Source of the DNA: Fonsecaea monophora
Taxonomy: Eukaryota > Ascomycota > Eurotiomycetes > Chaetothyriales > Herpotrichiellaceae
Assembly: GCF_001642475.1 (NCBI RefSeq)
Contig: NW_019174004.1
Span: 1-64,000 of the forward strand
Length of the DNA: 64,000 nucleotides
Direction of reading: 5' to 3'
Below, one piece after another: positions 10,096 to 19,565 of the stretch. Numbering within the stretch: position 1 is the first letter of the stretch; each line of letters starts with the position of its first letter. A program made the translations under genes and the position numbers. Below the pieces are notes generated by a model. The model was not told the origin of the DNA. It ran no database searches and worked only from the letters and a program-made list of their open reading frames with translations.

Positions 10096-11554
10096 CTAAA
10101 TTGTATATCGGAAACCTTCGAGGCCTTCCAGAATCTTGCCCTTTCTGTCGGCCTTTCTGTTTTGGCTCCAGAAATATAGACCCATGCTGGAGGTTATGAT
10201 TAGACAGAGGCCCAGACTGGTAAATGTTGCGTAGAGCCCGGGCCTGTAATTTGGAAAATCTTGTTGGCGAAAGTAGAGAGAACCAGCAATTCCGCCGATC
10301 CCTCCAAAGGTCGTCTGCAGTGGTACCGAAATCTGGCGCTTAGATGCTCCCACCACGTTATTGGCAAGAAACGCATAAACCGTCGGAATGGCGGACAAAC
10401 TGCCCGCGACGGAGAAGAAAATGCCCGTCATTCTGGAACCGATGTTGGGGCCCCAGCCAATCAGTACAAATCCCAACATTTGAAGTACCAGATGGGCAAT
10501 GATAAAAGGGCTTCGCATGTGAAGTTTGTCGGCAAGAATTCCAGTCGCGATAGATACAAGTGATCCGAAAATGTAGGGTGGAGTGACCAGGATCTGGCTC
10601 ATCTCCACGCTGAACCCTATAGAATTGAGTATGGTGGGAGTGAAGAATGTCAATGTATAGACGCTTGCGGTGACGAAGAACAGTAAGGAAGACAAGACCC
10701 AAACTCGCCAATCCTGGACAGAATTTAGTACTTTGGCGGACGTCAATTTCTCGTCAAGCGTTTCTGCTCGATCATCTTGGAGTTGTCTTCGCAAGAAGGT
10801 CAGCTCCTCTGGAGCCAACCATTTGGCCTTCTCGGGAAACTCCGACGCCCAGAACCAGATAGGCAGAGTAAGGACTACTGTTATGAGGCCTGGGACGAGA
10901 AAGATCCAGCGCCACCCTTCAAGCCCTCCGACACCATGCTGGAGGCTGAGACCATACGAAATGATACCTGAAAATGCCGCCAAGATGTTTCCGGAGGTAA
11001 ACCAAACGGCAAGACGATGTTGTGTTTCGTACCGGGTGTACCAAGATGAGATCAGGTAGATACATGCAGGCTTGGGCTCGAGTCAGTATGAAAATGCCAT
11101 GGAATCTCTTTGTACCTACCTGAAACCCGGCCTCAAACATTCCAAGCAGCAGTCTTACTACCACGAGCTGCGCGTATGTGTTCACAAAGGCATGACACAT
11201 TGACACAACACCCCAGCCTAAGACCATGCCGGCTAGCAGGTTTCTTACACCAACTAGCCGGATAATCGAAATGCTCGGAATCTCCAGAATTGTGTAGAGG
11301 AGAAAGAACACAAGGAGGGCGACAGAGTATTTGTTTCCATCAAGATTGAGATCCTCGCCCATCCCTGCCACTTTGGCAGTCCCAATGTTGGTCCTGTCAA
11401 TAAGACAGAACATCAGGAGGACAATAAGAAACGGGATAACTCGCAGATCAATTTTTCGGTTCAGTCGTTTTCTGAAGGCAGCTTCACCTGCTGATAGCTC
11501 AACATGATCTGTTTGGATTATAAGATCATCTCCCATGGTCTTCCTTGGTTCCAA
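10096..11554 (-). CDS. MFS transporter, anion:cation symporter (allantoate/nicotinate permease-like) family
   Basis: Two exons (11554-11120 and 11070-10096) with a 49-bp intron give 469 residues. The protein begins with a short cytosolic tail, then IDLRVIPFLIVLLMFCLIDRTNIG, whose D-R-x-N-I-G signature marks the ACS family of fungal permeases for small organic acids (allantoate, nicotinate, pantothenate and similar). The exon join recreates the conserved GFQPACIYLISSWYTRYE segment after the fourth helix. About twelve hydrophobic segments are visible. A second in-frame ATG lies at 11536. Placed between the regulator and the flavin enzymes, with the shared palindrome about 200 bp upstream, it probably imports the acidic substrate of the cluster across the plasma membrane. 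Confidence 0.9.
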
Positions 11555-11688
11555 GGCTGTTGAAGGGCACTATGAACTGATAGAAGCAAGCGAGAAAAAG
11601 GGTACTGTAGATTGCCAGAGGAGAGAAAGGCTTACAGTGTTATCGATCTGATTGCAAGTAATAGAGACCACTTTATAGAACTAGCGAA

Positions 11689-11703
11689 CCCCGGAATCCG
11701 GGG
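11689..11703. promoter_or_regulatory. CCCCGGA-N-TCCGGGG palindrome
   Basis: This is a perfect inverted repeat with 7-bp arms and one central base, 135 bp upstream of the transporter start. It contains CGG and CCG triplets 3 bp apart. It may be a second type of zinc-cluster site or a carbon-repression-like GC box. Confidence 0.45.
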
Positions 11704-11750
11704 CCCCAGATAAATCATCTGGCTCTCCGAACCGAAAAGAAGGTACGGAC

Positions 11751-11764
11751 TTCGGTAACCCGAA
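11751..11764. promoter_or_regulatory. TCGG-N4-CCGA palindrome, transporter promoter
   Basis: TTCGG-taac-CCGAA lies about 200 bp upstream of the transporter start. Its outer ten bases are identical to those of the site at 6171. Confidence 0.6.
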
Positions 11765-12132
11765 CTCTAGCGGAACCTCGATCCGCTTAAGTCAAAGCTA
11801 CGGACATCGCATCGATTCTCAGCAACAGCTCTGCTGAGTGGCTTCGAAATAAGGACATAGTGGAGTTCAATACGTTTCACATGACACGATCACACAGTAA
11901 TGTCTTTAAGAAATAAACGACTACGATCATTTTGTGGGGGTTCTGCAAGAATACGAGCTCCAGAACGCATAAAATTGAGACGACGATAAAGGTATCACTC
12001 ATAACTTGACTAGGCTGAGAAATTCTGGGTCTTACGACCATCGCTAGCACACTGAGTAATAGGTTTGTCTACCCAATGGGCTCCTTGGCCAACTACGAGT
12101 GCAATTGCCGTTATAGAGCAACACGACCTAGC

Positions 12133-12580
12133 TTAATCACCAAGTATCTCGCTTGCCAACAGGAGAGCATCTCTTCCGGCTGCCATACCAGTATAAAGCA
12201 TAGCGTGACGAAGAGTCTCGCATATCTCATCCTTTGACAGACCATTATGCTGCGCCGATAGTAAATTGATCCGTAGCTCGTCTTCGCGATTAAGCGCTAT
12301 AAAAATCGCAATATTTATAAGGTTCCGTTCTCGAAATGTGAGCCCCGGTCGGGCATAGCTAGACAGGGTATTCTCGAGGGTATACTCCATCAGAGTCTTG
12401 GTGAAGATATTAGCTTTCTGTTTGATGAGTTTTAGTGACACTCCCAGTGAGAATGGTCTTAGCAACAAGCAGCAATCTCACATCTTTCTTGCGCAAGTCA
12501 TCCACAAGATCATTGCCGAGAAATTCCACCGCCATCTTTTGCCCCAGGAGAAACTTTTCTGTGTGTTCTGGTGCAGCCAT
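12133..12580 (-). CDS. Carboxymuconolactone decarboxylase-like protein
   Basis: Two exons (12580-12482 and 12417-12133) give 127 residues, the usual size of gamma-carboxymuconolactone decarboxylase. The intron begins GTGAGA, has a CACTAAA branch-like site and joins in phase. The core reads RPGLTFRERNLINIAIFIALNREDEL and NGLSKDEICETLRHAMLYTG, the helices of the CMD/AhpD fold. There is no Cys-x-x-Cys pair, so it belongs with the decarboxylase branch rather than the peroxidase branch. In family members I know, the position after E-L-x-x is usually histidine; here it is asparagine (ELRIN). Such proteins act late in protocatechuate-type ring degradation or as non-catalytic partners. Its place just behind the flavin monooxygenase fits a ring-degrading pathway. 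A direct repeat ATTCGGTATTCGG lies about 200 bp upstream. Confidence 0.8.
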
Positions 12581-12782
12581 TGTTTGGGTCGCTCGTCTTG
12601 AGACAATCGAATGCTCTGAAGAAGGCTGCTCTTAGTGGTAGAGAGAAGGCAAATCAATTTGAAAGGTTTGATGCAAGCGGCAATGTCTGTTAGGATCGAA
12701 GTAACGGAGGAGCAGACTAAATACTTCGGCAAATTTGTCAGAGCAGAAGCTTGCGGTGGTACTCTTTCTAACGGAACCCAGT

Positions 12783-12795
12783 ATTCGGTATTCGG
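12783..12795. promoter_or_regulatory. CGG-N4-CGG direct repeat
   Basis: Two CGG triplets in direct orientation (12786-12788 and 12793-12795) keep the same 4-bp spacing as the cluster palindrome. They lie about 200 bp upstream of the CMD-like gene, in the 3' region of the monooxygenase gene. A weak candidate site. Confidence 0.3.
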
Positions 12796-12840
12796 ACTTG
12801 GAAATTCAAATACAGTCTGTGCAAAATTCGCTGTTCTTGG

Positions 12841-14195
12841 TCATCCAGACACAACACCGAGAATGTTTTCGGCATTGTAGTTGTAGATCCAACCTGGCCC
12901 ACCGCCTCGATACTTGTAAAATTTGAACAAAGCCCAGATGGTCCATTCCTTCATCATCTGTACCAAGAACATGGAGCTCCTCTTTCTCATGTCTCCAGCT
13001 CGGATAGTGTAATCCAAAATTTCGCTCATTCGCTGGATGCGATGTTTCTCCCACTTTCGGAGGCCTTCTGTCACCTTCGCCTGATTGTAATCAGGTAAGC
13101 TCGACTTGCCCAACACGTAAGAAAGAGTCTCCGCATCTTCGAATGCCATCGCTGCCCCTTGGCCTCCTGATGGTGGAATTGCGTGTGCGGCGTCACCCAC
13201 CAGGATGATTCTTCCTGACGTAGAGACATAATTCTCCAGATCTGGGACCTTGGCAAATCTGGAAACTTGGGATCAGTTCAACATGAATGAAAGAGCATTT
13301 CCAGTAAACTCACGGCCAGGATCTAAAATCTGGTAAAGCAGTCGCTTTCAGTAAATCTTTCACAATGGTAGGCCAGCTCGCGTCTTGAACGACTTCCTCA
13401 AAAATCTGACCAATTTGCTCTTTGTCCGTTTCCAGGCGGTCCCATTCCTCTCCTCTGTCCGGAACATCAAGCGTGGCAAAGTACCCGACCTCGTGGCCAT
13501 TATAGCTGGATGGTAAGATTGTAAATGCGCCATCCTTACCAAAATACATGCATGGCACTTTCGCACCATCCCAAGTCTGAGCAATTTTATCTCTTGTAGT
13601 ATGACCCAGGACAACCAGTAAACCAGAGTACTGAGCTTCGCTACCAGGGTATAGGTATTGCCGAACGCGGGAATGAATGCCATCTGCGCCGACTAGGAAT
13701 TTTGAAGAAACAATTTCACCATCCTCAAAATGGGCCATGACCTGATCCTCACTTTCAGACACCTTGACGCACTTCTTGTTGAAATGGATGGGAATCCTCT
13801 GGACCTTGACCTCTTCAATTAACACTTTTCGAACGACATCTCGGTTGATACGAAGAGCACTATAACTGAAAAGATCCTGTCCCCCATTTCGAAAGGAACC
13901 AAGAGATTTTCCGGCGCTGTTCATCATCTCAAAGGTGTCATAATTGTATCCTAACTTGCGGGCTTTTCCGTAAGCGCCGACATGGTCCAAGACACGCAAT
14001 GCATTTGGCGCCAGTGCAATATCGCCTCCTTTCCGGTAGCTCTCATCTCGCAGTTCGTAAATCGCACAGGGAACGTCTTGTTTGCGCAAAGAGAGGGCGA
14101 GACTCAACGCCTGCGAAAATGGTGTAAGTAATCTACCAGTAGCTGGCTGGAAATCTTACCGCCAAGCCGCCTCCAATGATAGTTACCGTTTCCAT
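12841..14195 (-). CDS. Class A FAD-dependent monooxygenase (salicylate hydroxylase-like)
   Basis: Three exons (14195-14160, 14110-13314, 13258-12841) give 416 residues. The first exon codes for only 12 residues and carries the FAD Rossmann motif VTIIGGGLA. The middle shows FLVGADGIHSRVR (the DG fingerprint), and the second splice joins into RIILVGDAAHAIPPSGGQG, the ribose-binding GD motif at about 299-300. This is the single-component group that hydroxylates an aromatic ring with NAD(P)H and O2, often with loss of a carboxylate; the substrate is not readable. It is divergent from the Baeyer-Villiger gene, sharing a 621-bp promoter with a cluster palindrome. No membrane segment is visible, so a cytosolic enzyme is expected. 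Confidence 0.9.
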
Positions 14196-14816
14196 GTCGT
14201 ATCGTCCTCTTAAGCACTATTTCTGTAAAAGCACCCAGCAACGGCGTCTCCTTTGCTACCCAAACAGGAAATAAAGTAGATAAACATATTCTTCTTACCT
14301 GATCTTGAAGGCGCGATAGAGATTTAAAAACAGAACGGCTAAGTCTAACGTCCTTGCCAGTAGGGGCCCGCGCTCCGCCTCGGCTGTCCGAGAAGAATGG
14401 TCAGACAACGGGGTTCGGCTTGACCAGGGCAGAATGTGAATCCCGAATACCTTGAAAGTGATGTGTTAGCGCTGATCCAGCGTATAGCTTGTGGCTGCGC
14501 GTCATGGGAACTTGTCTCAATTCCCACGCCGTGAGAAAATGTCACATTGATGTTTCTTTATAGTATTGAAAATCCCGAAACTCACACCGATATCGTATCA
14601 ATCCACTCCAAGTCCGGGACTAGTCGTCATGCCAAAATACACAGTTGCAACTCAAAGAGCTCCTGTGCAGAAGCACATCAGTTCAATCCTGCCTCGGCTC
14701 CGACATTCCACCAAGTGCTGCGAAGGACTCATTTCGTTAAATCTGCTAGGGAGATCCGCACCTGCTATGGGCTCCCAGGCATCACCAACGCAGTGCAGAA
14801 TTGGATTAGATTACAA
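14196..14816. promoter_or_regulatory. Divergent promoter between the two flavin monooxygenases
   Basis: It serves the ring hydroxylase (minus) and the Baeyer-Villiger gene (plus). The TCGG-N4-CCGA palindrome sits at 14379-14392. Open frames in it show no family resemblance. Confidence 0.6.
14379..14392. promoter_or_regulatory. TCGG-N4-CCGA palindrome, divergent promoter
   Basis: CTCGG-ctgt-CCGAG lies 184 bp from the ring hydroxylase start and about 425 bp from the Baeyer-Villiger start, so one site could serve both genes. Confidence 0.6.
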
Positions 14817-16824
14817 ATGGCTGCCCCGATAGATTACATCCGTCGTGTCGGTGGCAATGAAGGCTATACCTATTTCCCAGTGCTTATTATTGGAGCTGGA
14901 GAATCTGGCATTGCCATGGGATGCAAGCTCCGCCAGGAGCTGGGCTGCGACCAGTTTCGCATCGTCGAGCGCAAGTCTGCATTGGGAGGAACATGGTACA
15001 CAAACCAGTATCCCGGTATCGCGTGCGACATGTGAGTTTCCGCGTTTCATCGAACTGCCTTTATTGACGGCTTCTAATTATTTCTATTAGTCCCGCAATC
15101 TGCTACTCTTACTCGTTCGCGCAGAACCTCCGATGGACGTCCATGTTCCCTTCCGGAAATGAGCTCATCCGCTACCTCTATGATGTCTGCGAAAAATTCC
15201 GGATCCTTGACAAGATCCAACTAAACACGTCGGTGAAGTCGATACGCTGGGTTGACACCGATGACGAGTGGGAGGTAGAGTTGGATCATTTGGCCCCGGG
15301 CGTCGGTGACTTGGCGACCTATGAACGGGTCCAACTCGAGAATGATAAGGGGGTGTCTCAGGTTGTCTTGCGGACTGAAACTGTGCGAGCAAAGATTGTC
15401 GTCTCTGCCGTTGGTGGTCTGGTCGAACCGAAGCCTCCGATTGAAGTTGAAGGAATGGACACCTTCGAGGGCAAGATTATGCACACTGCTCGCTGGGATC
15501 CAACTGTCGATCTAAGGGGCAAAGACGTTGTGGTTGTTGGCTCAGGCTGCTCCGCTGCCCAGGTCATCCCTCACCTAATAACTCCAGAATTTGGCGCAAG
15601 AAGCGTCACTCAATTGATGCGCACTCCTCCTTGGACGACACCCTTCCTCGCTCCTACCATGACAGAATTCTACAAGAAATGGTTCCCATTTCTCTCTCAA
15701 AACATCCCATATTTTCAGGCCTTCGTGCGGAAACTCATATTTGGCATGCTGGAACTCGAGTTCGTCACTCTTTTCCTGCCGACAAGAGCTGCCGAAGCCC
15801 AACGCAAGAAGAAAGCAAAGGAGCTTCTGGGGTATATGCAACAAGTCGTACCAAAAGAATATCACGAAATTCTAACCCCCGACTATGAAGTCTACTGCAA
15901 ACGCAGAGTTGTGGACGAAGGCTGGTTTAAAGCGCTGCAGGCGCCGAACGTCGAGATCACAACCCTTCCTTTGACTAAGATTGGACCTCAGAGTGTTACA
16001 CTCGGGCCAGGTAGGCACTATCCACCCATGTCAAAGACAGACTCCTTCGCACCGTCCAAAGAGAAGGTGATTCCCGCAGATGTCATTATTATGGCACATG
16101 GTTATGAGACAAATAAATGGCTGCATCCTCTTGACGTTACTGGCCGTAACGGAAGGTCCTTATACAAGACTTGGGACGAGCGGGGAGGAGCACAAGCATA
16201 CCTAGGTGTCGCGATGGATGGATTCCCGAATTTCTTTATTATTTTCGGACCGAACACTGTTACTGGCCATAGTAGCGCTATTCTGGCCTCGGAGAACATG
16301 GTCAACTACAGTCTCAACTTCATCCGACCTATTCTGCGCGGCGATGTACTCACTTACGAGGTAAAGGAGTCCGCAGAGCGCCAGTGGACCGAAGACATCC
16401 AGAGGGATTTGAAAACGAGCCTCTTCATGACGGGCGGGTGTAAAAGCTGGTATATAAGCAAGACTGGATGGAATGCAAGTGCCTATCCGTGAGTTTGAAT
16501 TCAACCGCGTCACTATCGCAGCTAACAAGCAGGAAAAGCCGATCGCAAATCGACTTTACGTTACGGTGTATGTTCCCCAAGTACCGACACTGGAACGCCG
16601 TCTATACTCGCAATGGCCTGCGTAAACGCCGTCTTGTACTAACACTACGACTATTCGCCATATTGTGGTCTATCAGCAGCGCTATCTACATTTGGCGTAA
16701 CGGCACGGAGAAGGCTCAACAGTTCCTCAGATACGGCGCACAGAGCCTACTCTCAGGCGGGCAGGCTTTGCTCCGAAGGGCAAATCAAATTGCATCGATG
16801 TCCACTGTATCACTTAGAACATAA
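14817..16824 (+). CDS. Baeyer-Villiger monooxygenase (type I, FAD/NADPH)
   Basis: Three exons (14817-15031, 15091-16488, 16533-16824) give 634 residues. It inserts oxygen next to a ketone carbonyl, making an ester or lactone. The FAD motif GAGESG is at 26-31, the exact family fingerprint FEGKIMHTARWD at 197-208, and the NADPH motif VVVVGSGCSA follows at about 222. The second intron has a perfect GCTAACAAG branch point. Exon 3 codes for an unusual tail with basic residues and a hydrophobic stretch (LVLTLRLFAILWSISSAIYI), suggesting membrane association, followed by about 45 residues. The ATG at 14817 gives the normal family start although the frame is open from 14547. An ester from this enzyme would be a fitting substrate for the hydrolase at 17.5 kb. 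Confidence 0.9.
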
Positions 16825-17465
16825 AGCAGTCTTGTAAAGGCTATATTGAGTTCCATCTTAGTAACGCTGATACCAAATGTTATGAATAGCTTGCATGAGA
16901 AAGGTGTGAGTGTTGAAAGACCTGTCAGCAATTGTCCAGACGCCTCTGGGAGTCGCCCCAAAACACTACTATCACGCGACCATGATTCCCTCTGTTGCAA
17001 GTCGTCTTTACCAGATGGCACTTCGACCGGAGCACGCCTCCTGCGATTTATTCCCCGCCTCCCAATATTTGCAACCGTTAGTCAAGCTGTCGCCTTCAAT
17101 GCATCCGCATAGAATAGCGGGTATTGCCATGTTCACTATCATAGATCCTATCTGTCGAACTCCCCTTGTTCTGCAGTCGGATTTACTAGTCATTGTCATT
17201 GTCACATCTATCCTCATCAGAGTGACCATTGCTTCGCCCACCAACAGAGGGCTGCAAAGTGTTCAGTTTCTCTAGCTCTGAATGTCCTTTATGTGTGTGT
17301 CTTTATTCCTTAGGGACTGAGAGCTGGTTATACCCTCGTCCCTTTTTCGGCTCATGAAAGATGTTGTTTGTGCTGCAATCAGACTGGGCTGTTTCGCATA
17401 ACCCCTTTTCCACCTTTACGCAGCGGCATTGATCAAGGCCTTGAAAACCAATTGGAGAGGAAGTC
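16825..17465. other. Convergent intergenic region
   Basis: No gene is seen between the Baeyer-Villiger and hydrolase 3' ends; small frames on both strands have no resemblance to known families. Confidence 0.5.
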
Positions 17466-18350
17466 TCAGTTAAGATATTTATTGAACCAATTAACAGCTT
17501 GTAGCAATGCTGCATTGTACCCTTCCATATTTATCTCGTCCTCCTTTGCTCGAACGCAGAAACCATGTTTACAGCCCTTGTAAACCTTGAACTCGTACTT
17601 GTAGTCTTCATTTCCATCTCCTGATCCTTCGGAGAGCCGTTCACGTATGTTTGCCTCAATATTGTTGGCAACCTGGGCATTGAATTCCCAGTCGTCACCC
17701 GCTACTGCGCTAGAGTAGGGTACCCGAAATTCCTCGATCGCCCGTCTGATCATGTCTGCGCTCTCATTCAGATAGCTCGGGTGGCCGTTGAATTGTGCAT
17801 CGATTAGCCTCTCCGAACCTCCGTCGATGGTCGTCTCGGTACAAAGCATAGTTGAACCCCATCCACCCCAACAAAAGCCAGATACGCCGAGTTTGCCTCC
17901 AGCCGGGATCTCTTGTCGCATGGCACGGGTGAACTGTAGTAGCTTTGGATAAACCCTCTTAGGATGGCCAAAGAGAACAAATGGTAGCACTTGTGGGAGA
18001 ATGTACAAGGTTGCCAGAACCTTCTGCGCGATGCTTCTGACGCTGAATTTTGGGATTGGCGTCAGAGTCATTTCCATGTAGGGGAAAATGTCGGGATTCA
18101 ATCCATTGTTAAAAACGATATCTGGAATGAGCACCCGGCATCCAGTTAACTCGGCATATTTATCTGCCAATATCATGTTGTTAACCAGGCGAAGGCTAAA
18201 GGCATCTGGAAGATAGATTATGGTTGATTTGCTTCGCGTTGGATCACTTCCTCCTGCGATGTAGGTTCGGATTCCGCCCAAGTTCTGAAAGCCACCTGTG
18301 GGCTGAGTGCGAGTGTGCACTGTTCCACGGAAACACTCTGGACACGACAT
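17466..18350 (-). CDS. Dienelactone hydrolase family protein
   Basis: A single exon codes for 294 residues, an alpha/beta hydrolase of the dienelactone hydrolase group. The nucleophile elbow is GFCWGG with Cys160, and the acid and base are likely Asp219/220 (VAGDD) and His262 (CKHGF). Together they form the Cys-Asp-His triad of this group, with cysteine rather than serine. The start gives MSCPECFRGT, a common N-terminus of fungal members. Such enzymes open lactones and short esters in ring degradation, but also occur in polyketide tailoring; no polyketide synthase is nearby. It closes the cluster on the right and carries the shared palindrome about 385 bp upstream. Confidence 0.9.
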   Translation of the reverse strand: MSCPECFRGTVHTRTQPTGGFQNLGGIRTYIAGGSDPTRSKSTIIYLPDAFSLRLVNNMILADKYAELTGCRVLIPDIVFNNGLNPDIFPYMEMTLTPIPKFSVRSIAQKVLATLYILPQVLPFVLFGHPKRVYPKLLQFTRAMRQEIPAGGKLGVSGFCWGGWGSTMLCTETTIDGGSERLIDAQFNGHPSYLNESADMIRRAIEEFRVPYSSAVAGDDWEFNAQVANNIEANIRERLSEGSGDGNEDYKYEFKVYKGCKHGFCVRAKEDEINMEGYNAALLQAVNWFNKYLN

Positions 18351-18734
18351 CGACGCTGGGATTCAGATTGCGAAAAAGTAGGTAGGTAGACGATAATGAA
18401 AATCCGCGAAATGTAAATACCGATGTCGATTTACTCGGTCAAGCTATTTCTCGGAGTGCGGCTTCCAAGGTTGTCCTCGAAGTGATATATAATCTTATCT
18501 GTATGCATTCCCCGTGAGGAGAGTTGCTGTTCCTCCGTTTGAAAGACAAACTCGCAATACATGTCTCCCCATGCCTCGGCCTCGGTGAAGATCCAACTTT
18601 CTTTATTGATTTGAAAGCAAACAGTTCCTCAAGACTCGGACAAAATGGCTGATATCCGAGCGTGAGATACGTTCCACCGAATTAATAAAAAGGATTGCCA
18701 TTTATACGGGAAGCATAAAGGTTGACCCGAAAAA

Positions 18735-18748
18735 CTCGGTACCCCGAT
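18735..18748. promoter_or_regulatory. TCGG-N4-CCGA palindrome, hydrolase promoter
   Basis: CTCGG-tacc-CCGAt is the fourth copy of the cluster motif; only the outermost base pair is imperfect. More half sites (CCGA at 18727, CCGAG at 18752) flank it. Confidence 0.55.
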
Positions 18749-19025
18749 CTTCCGAGCATTATATCGGCCGACGATAAGTATAATCGGAGATCGGCCCTCG
18801 GACATTTTGGACCTGGGAGCCAAGAAGGCTTATTTTTAATCACGACTTCCGAAGTCCGGTGATACGTACCGGTGCTGGAAGTGTTTTTCCCAGCGGAGGT
18901 TATCTGGGTTCGACAGCTTTAGAGGGAGGCCGTTATTTAATGCAGTGCTTTTTGTAGGGGTCGTATGTATAGAGAGAGTATCGAGGTCTCTGATTGACTA
19001 AAGATTGTTATCAATCTTCGCACTC

Positions 19026-19076
19026 ATCACGTGATCAAGATTCAAGTCACGTGATGACGTGAACTGTGCACGTGAT
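19026..19076. promoter_or_regulatory. Three CACGTG E-boxes in 51 bp
   Basis: A perfect 10-bp palindrome ATCACGTGAT (19026-19035), TCACGTGA (19047-19054) and CACGTGAT (19069-19076). In fungi such boxes are bound by bHLH factors such as Cbf1. They lie 680-730 bp upstream of the hydrolase and about 1.4 kb upstream of SMP3. Confidence 0.45.
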
Positions 19077-19510
19077 TTTCAAGTGAGTTTGCCGCTGATT
19101 CGAATTTACTGAGGCCCCTTAGCAGGTGGGTCCAGATTTAGGCTTCACGGTCTATTTTTCGCTGAAGAGCCCCTGAGGTGGGATGAAGATATTGTAACAC
19201 TGTCAGAAAGGGCCTATGGAGATAGGCAGAGGGTAGCGATCGGTACAAGCAGGTATAGGTATTCCTTGATAGTATATCTTAACTGAAACTTCAAGCTTGA
19301 GGGAAGGAAGCTTCCCTCAGGCGGTGAGCATGCGGTGCTCAATTAATAGGGGGTTGTCACGTGTAAGTTATGCTTGGTGGTTCGTGACAGGTAATGGCGG
19401 CCCACTTCTAAGACTCTACAAAGAGAGGCTCTATTCGACCGTCGACGTAGGATCCTTATCTAGCGCGAGAGTAGAGATCCATTTTCAAAGGGACGCGGAG
19501 GGTCCTACGT

Positions 19511-19565
19511 AGGTGAGGTGAGTGAGGATAAGTAGGAAGATAAGTAGGAGGTAAGTAGGAGGTGA
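19511..19565 (+). repeat. Degenerate purine-rich tandem repeat
   Basis: Imperfect units of the type aagtaggaggt/gataagtagga are repeated about five times. No coding role is apparent. Confidence 0.5.

Larger units (their letters stand above)
11555..12132. promoter_or_regulatory. Promoter region of the MFS transporter
   Basis: No gene is seen. It holds two CGG-type palindromes (11689-11703 and 11751-11764) and further CGG/CCG triplets between about 11690 and 11790, the density expected of a Zn2Cys6-controlled promoter. Confidence 0.5.
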
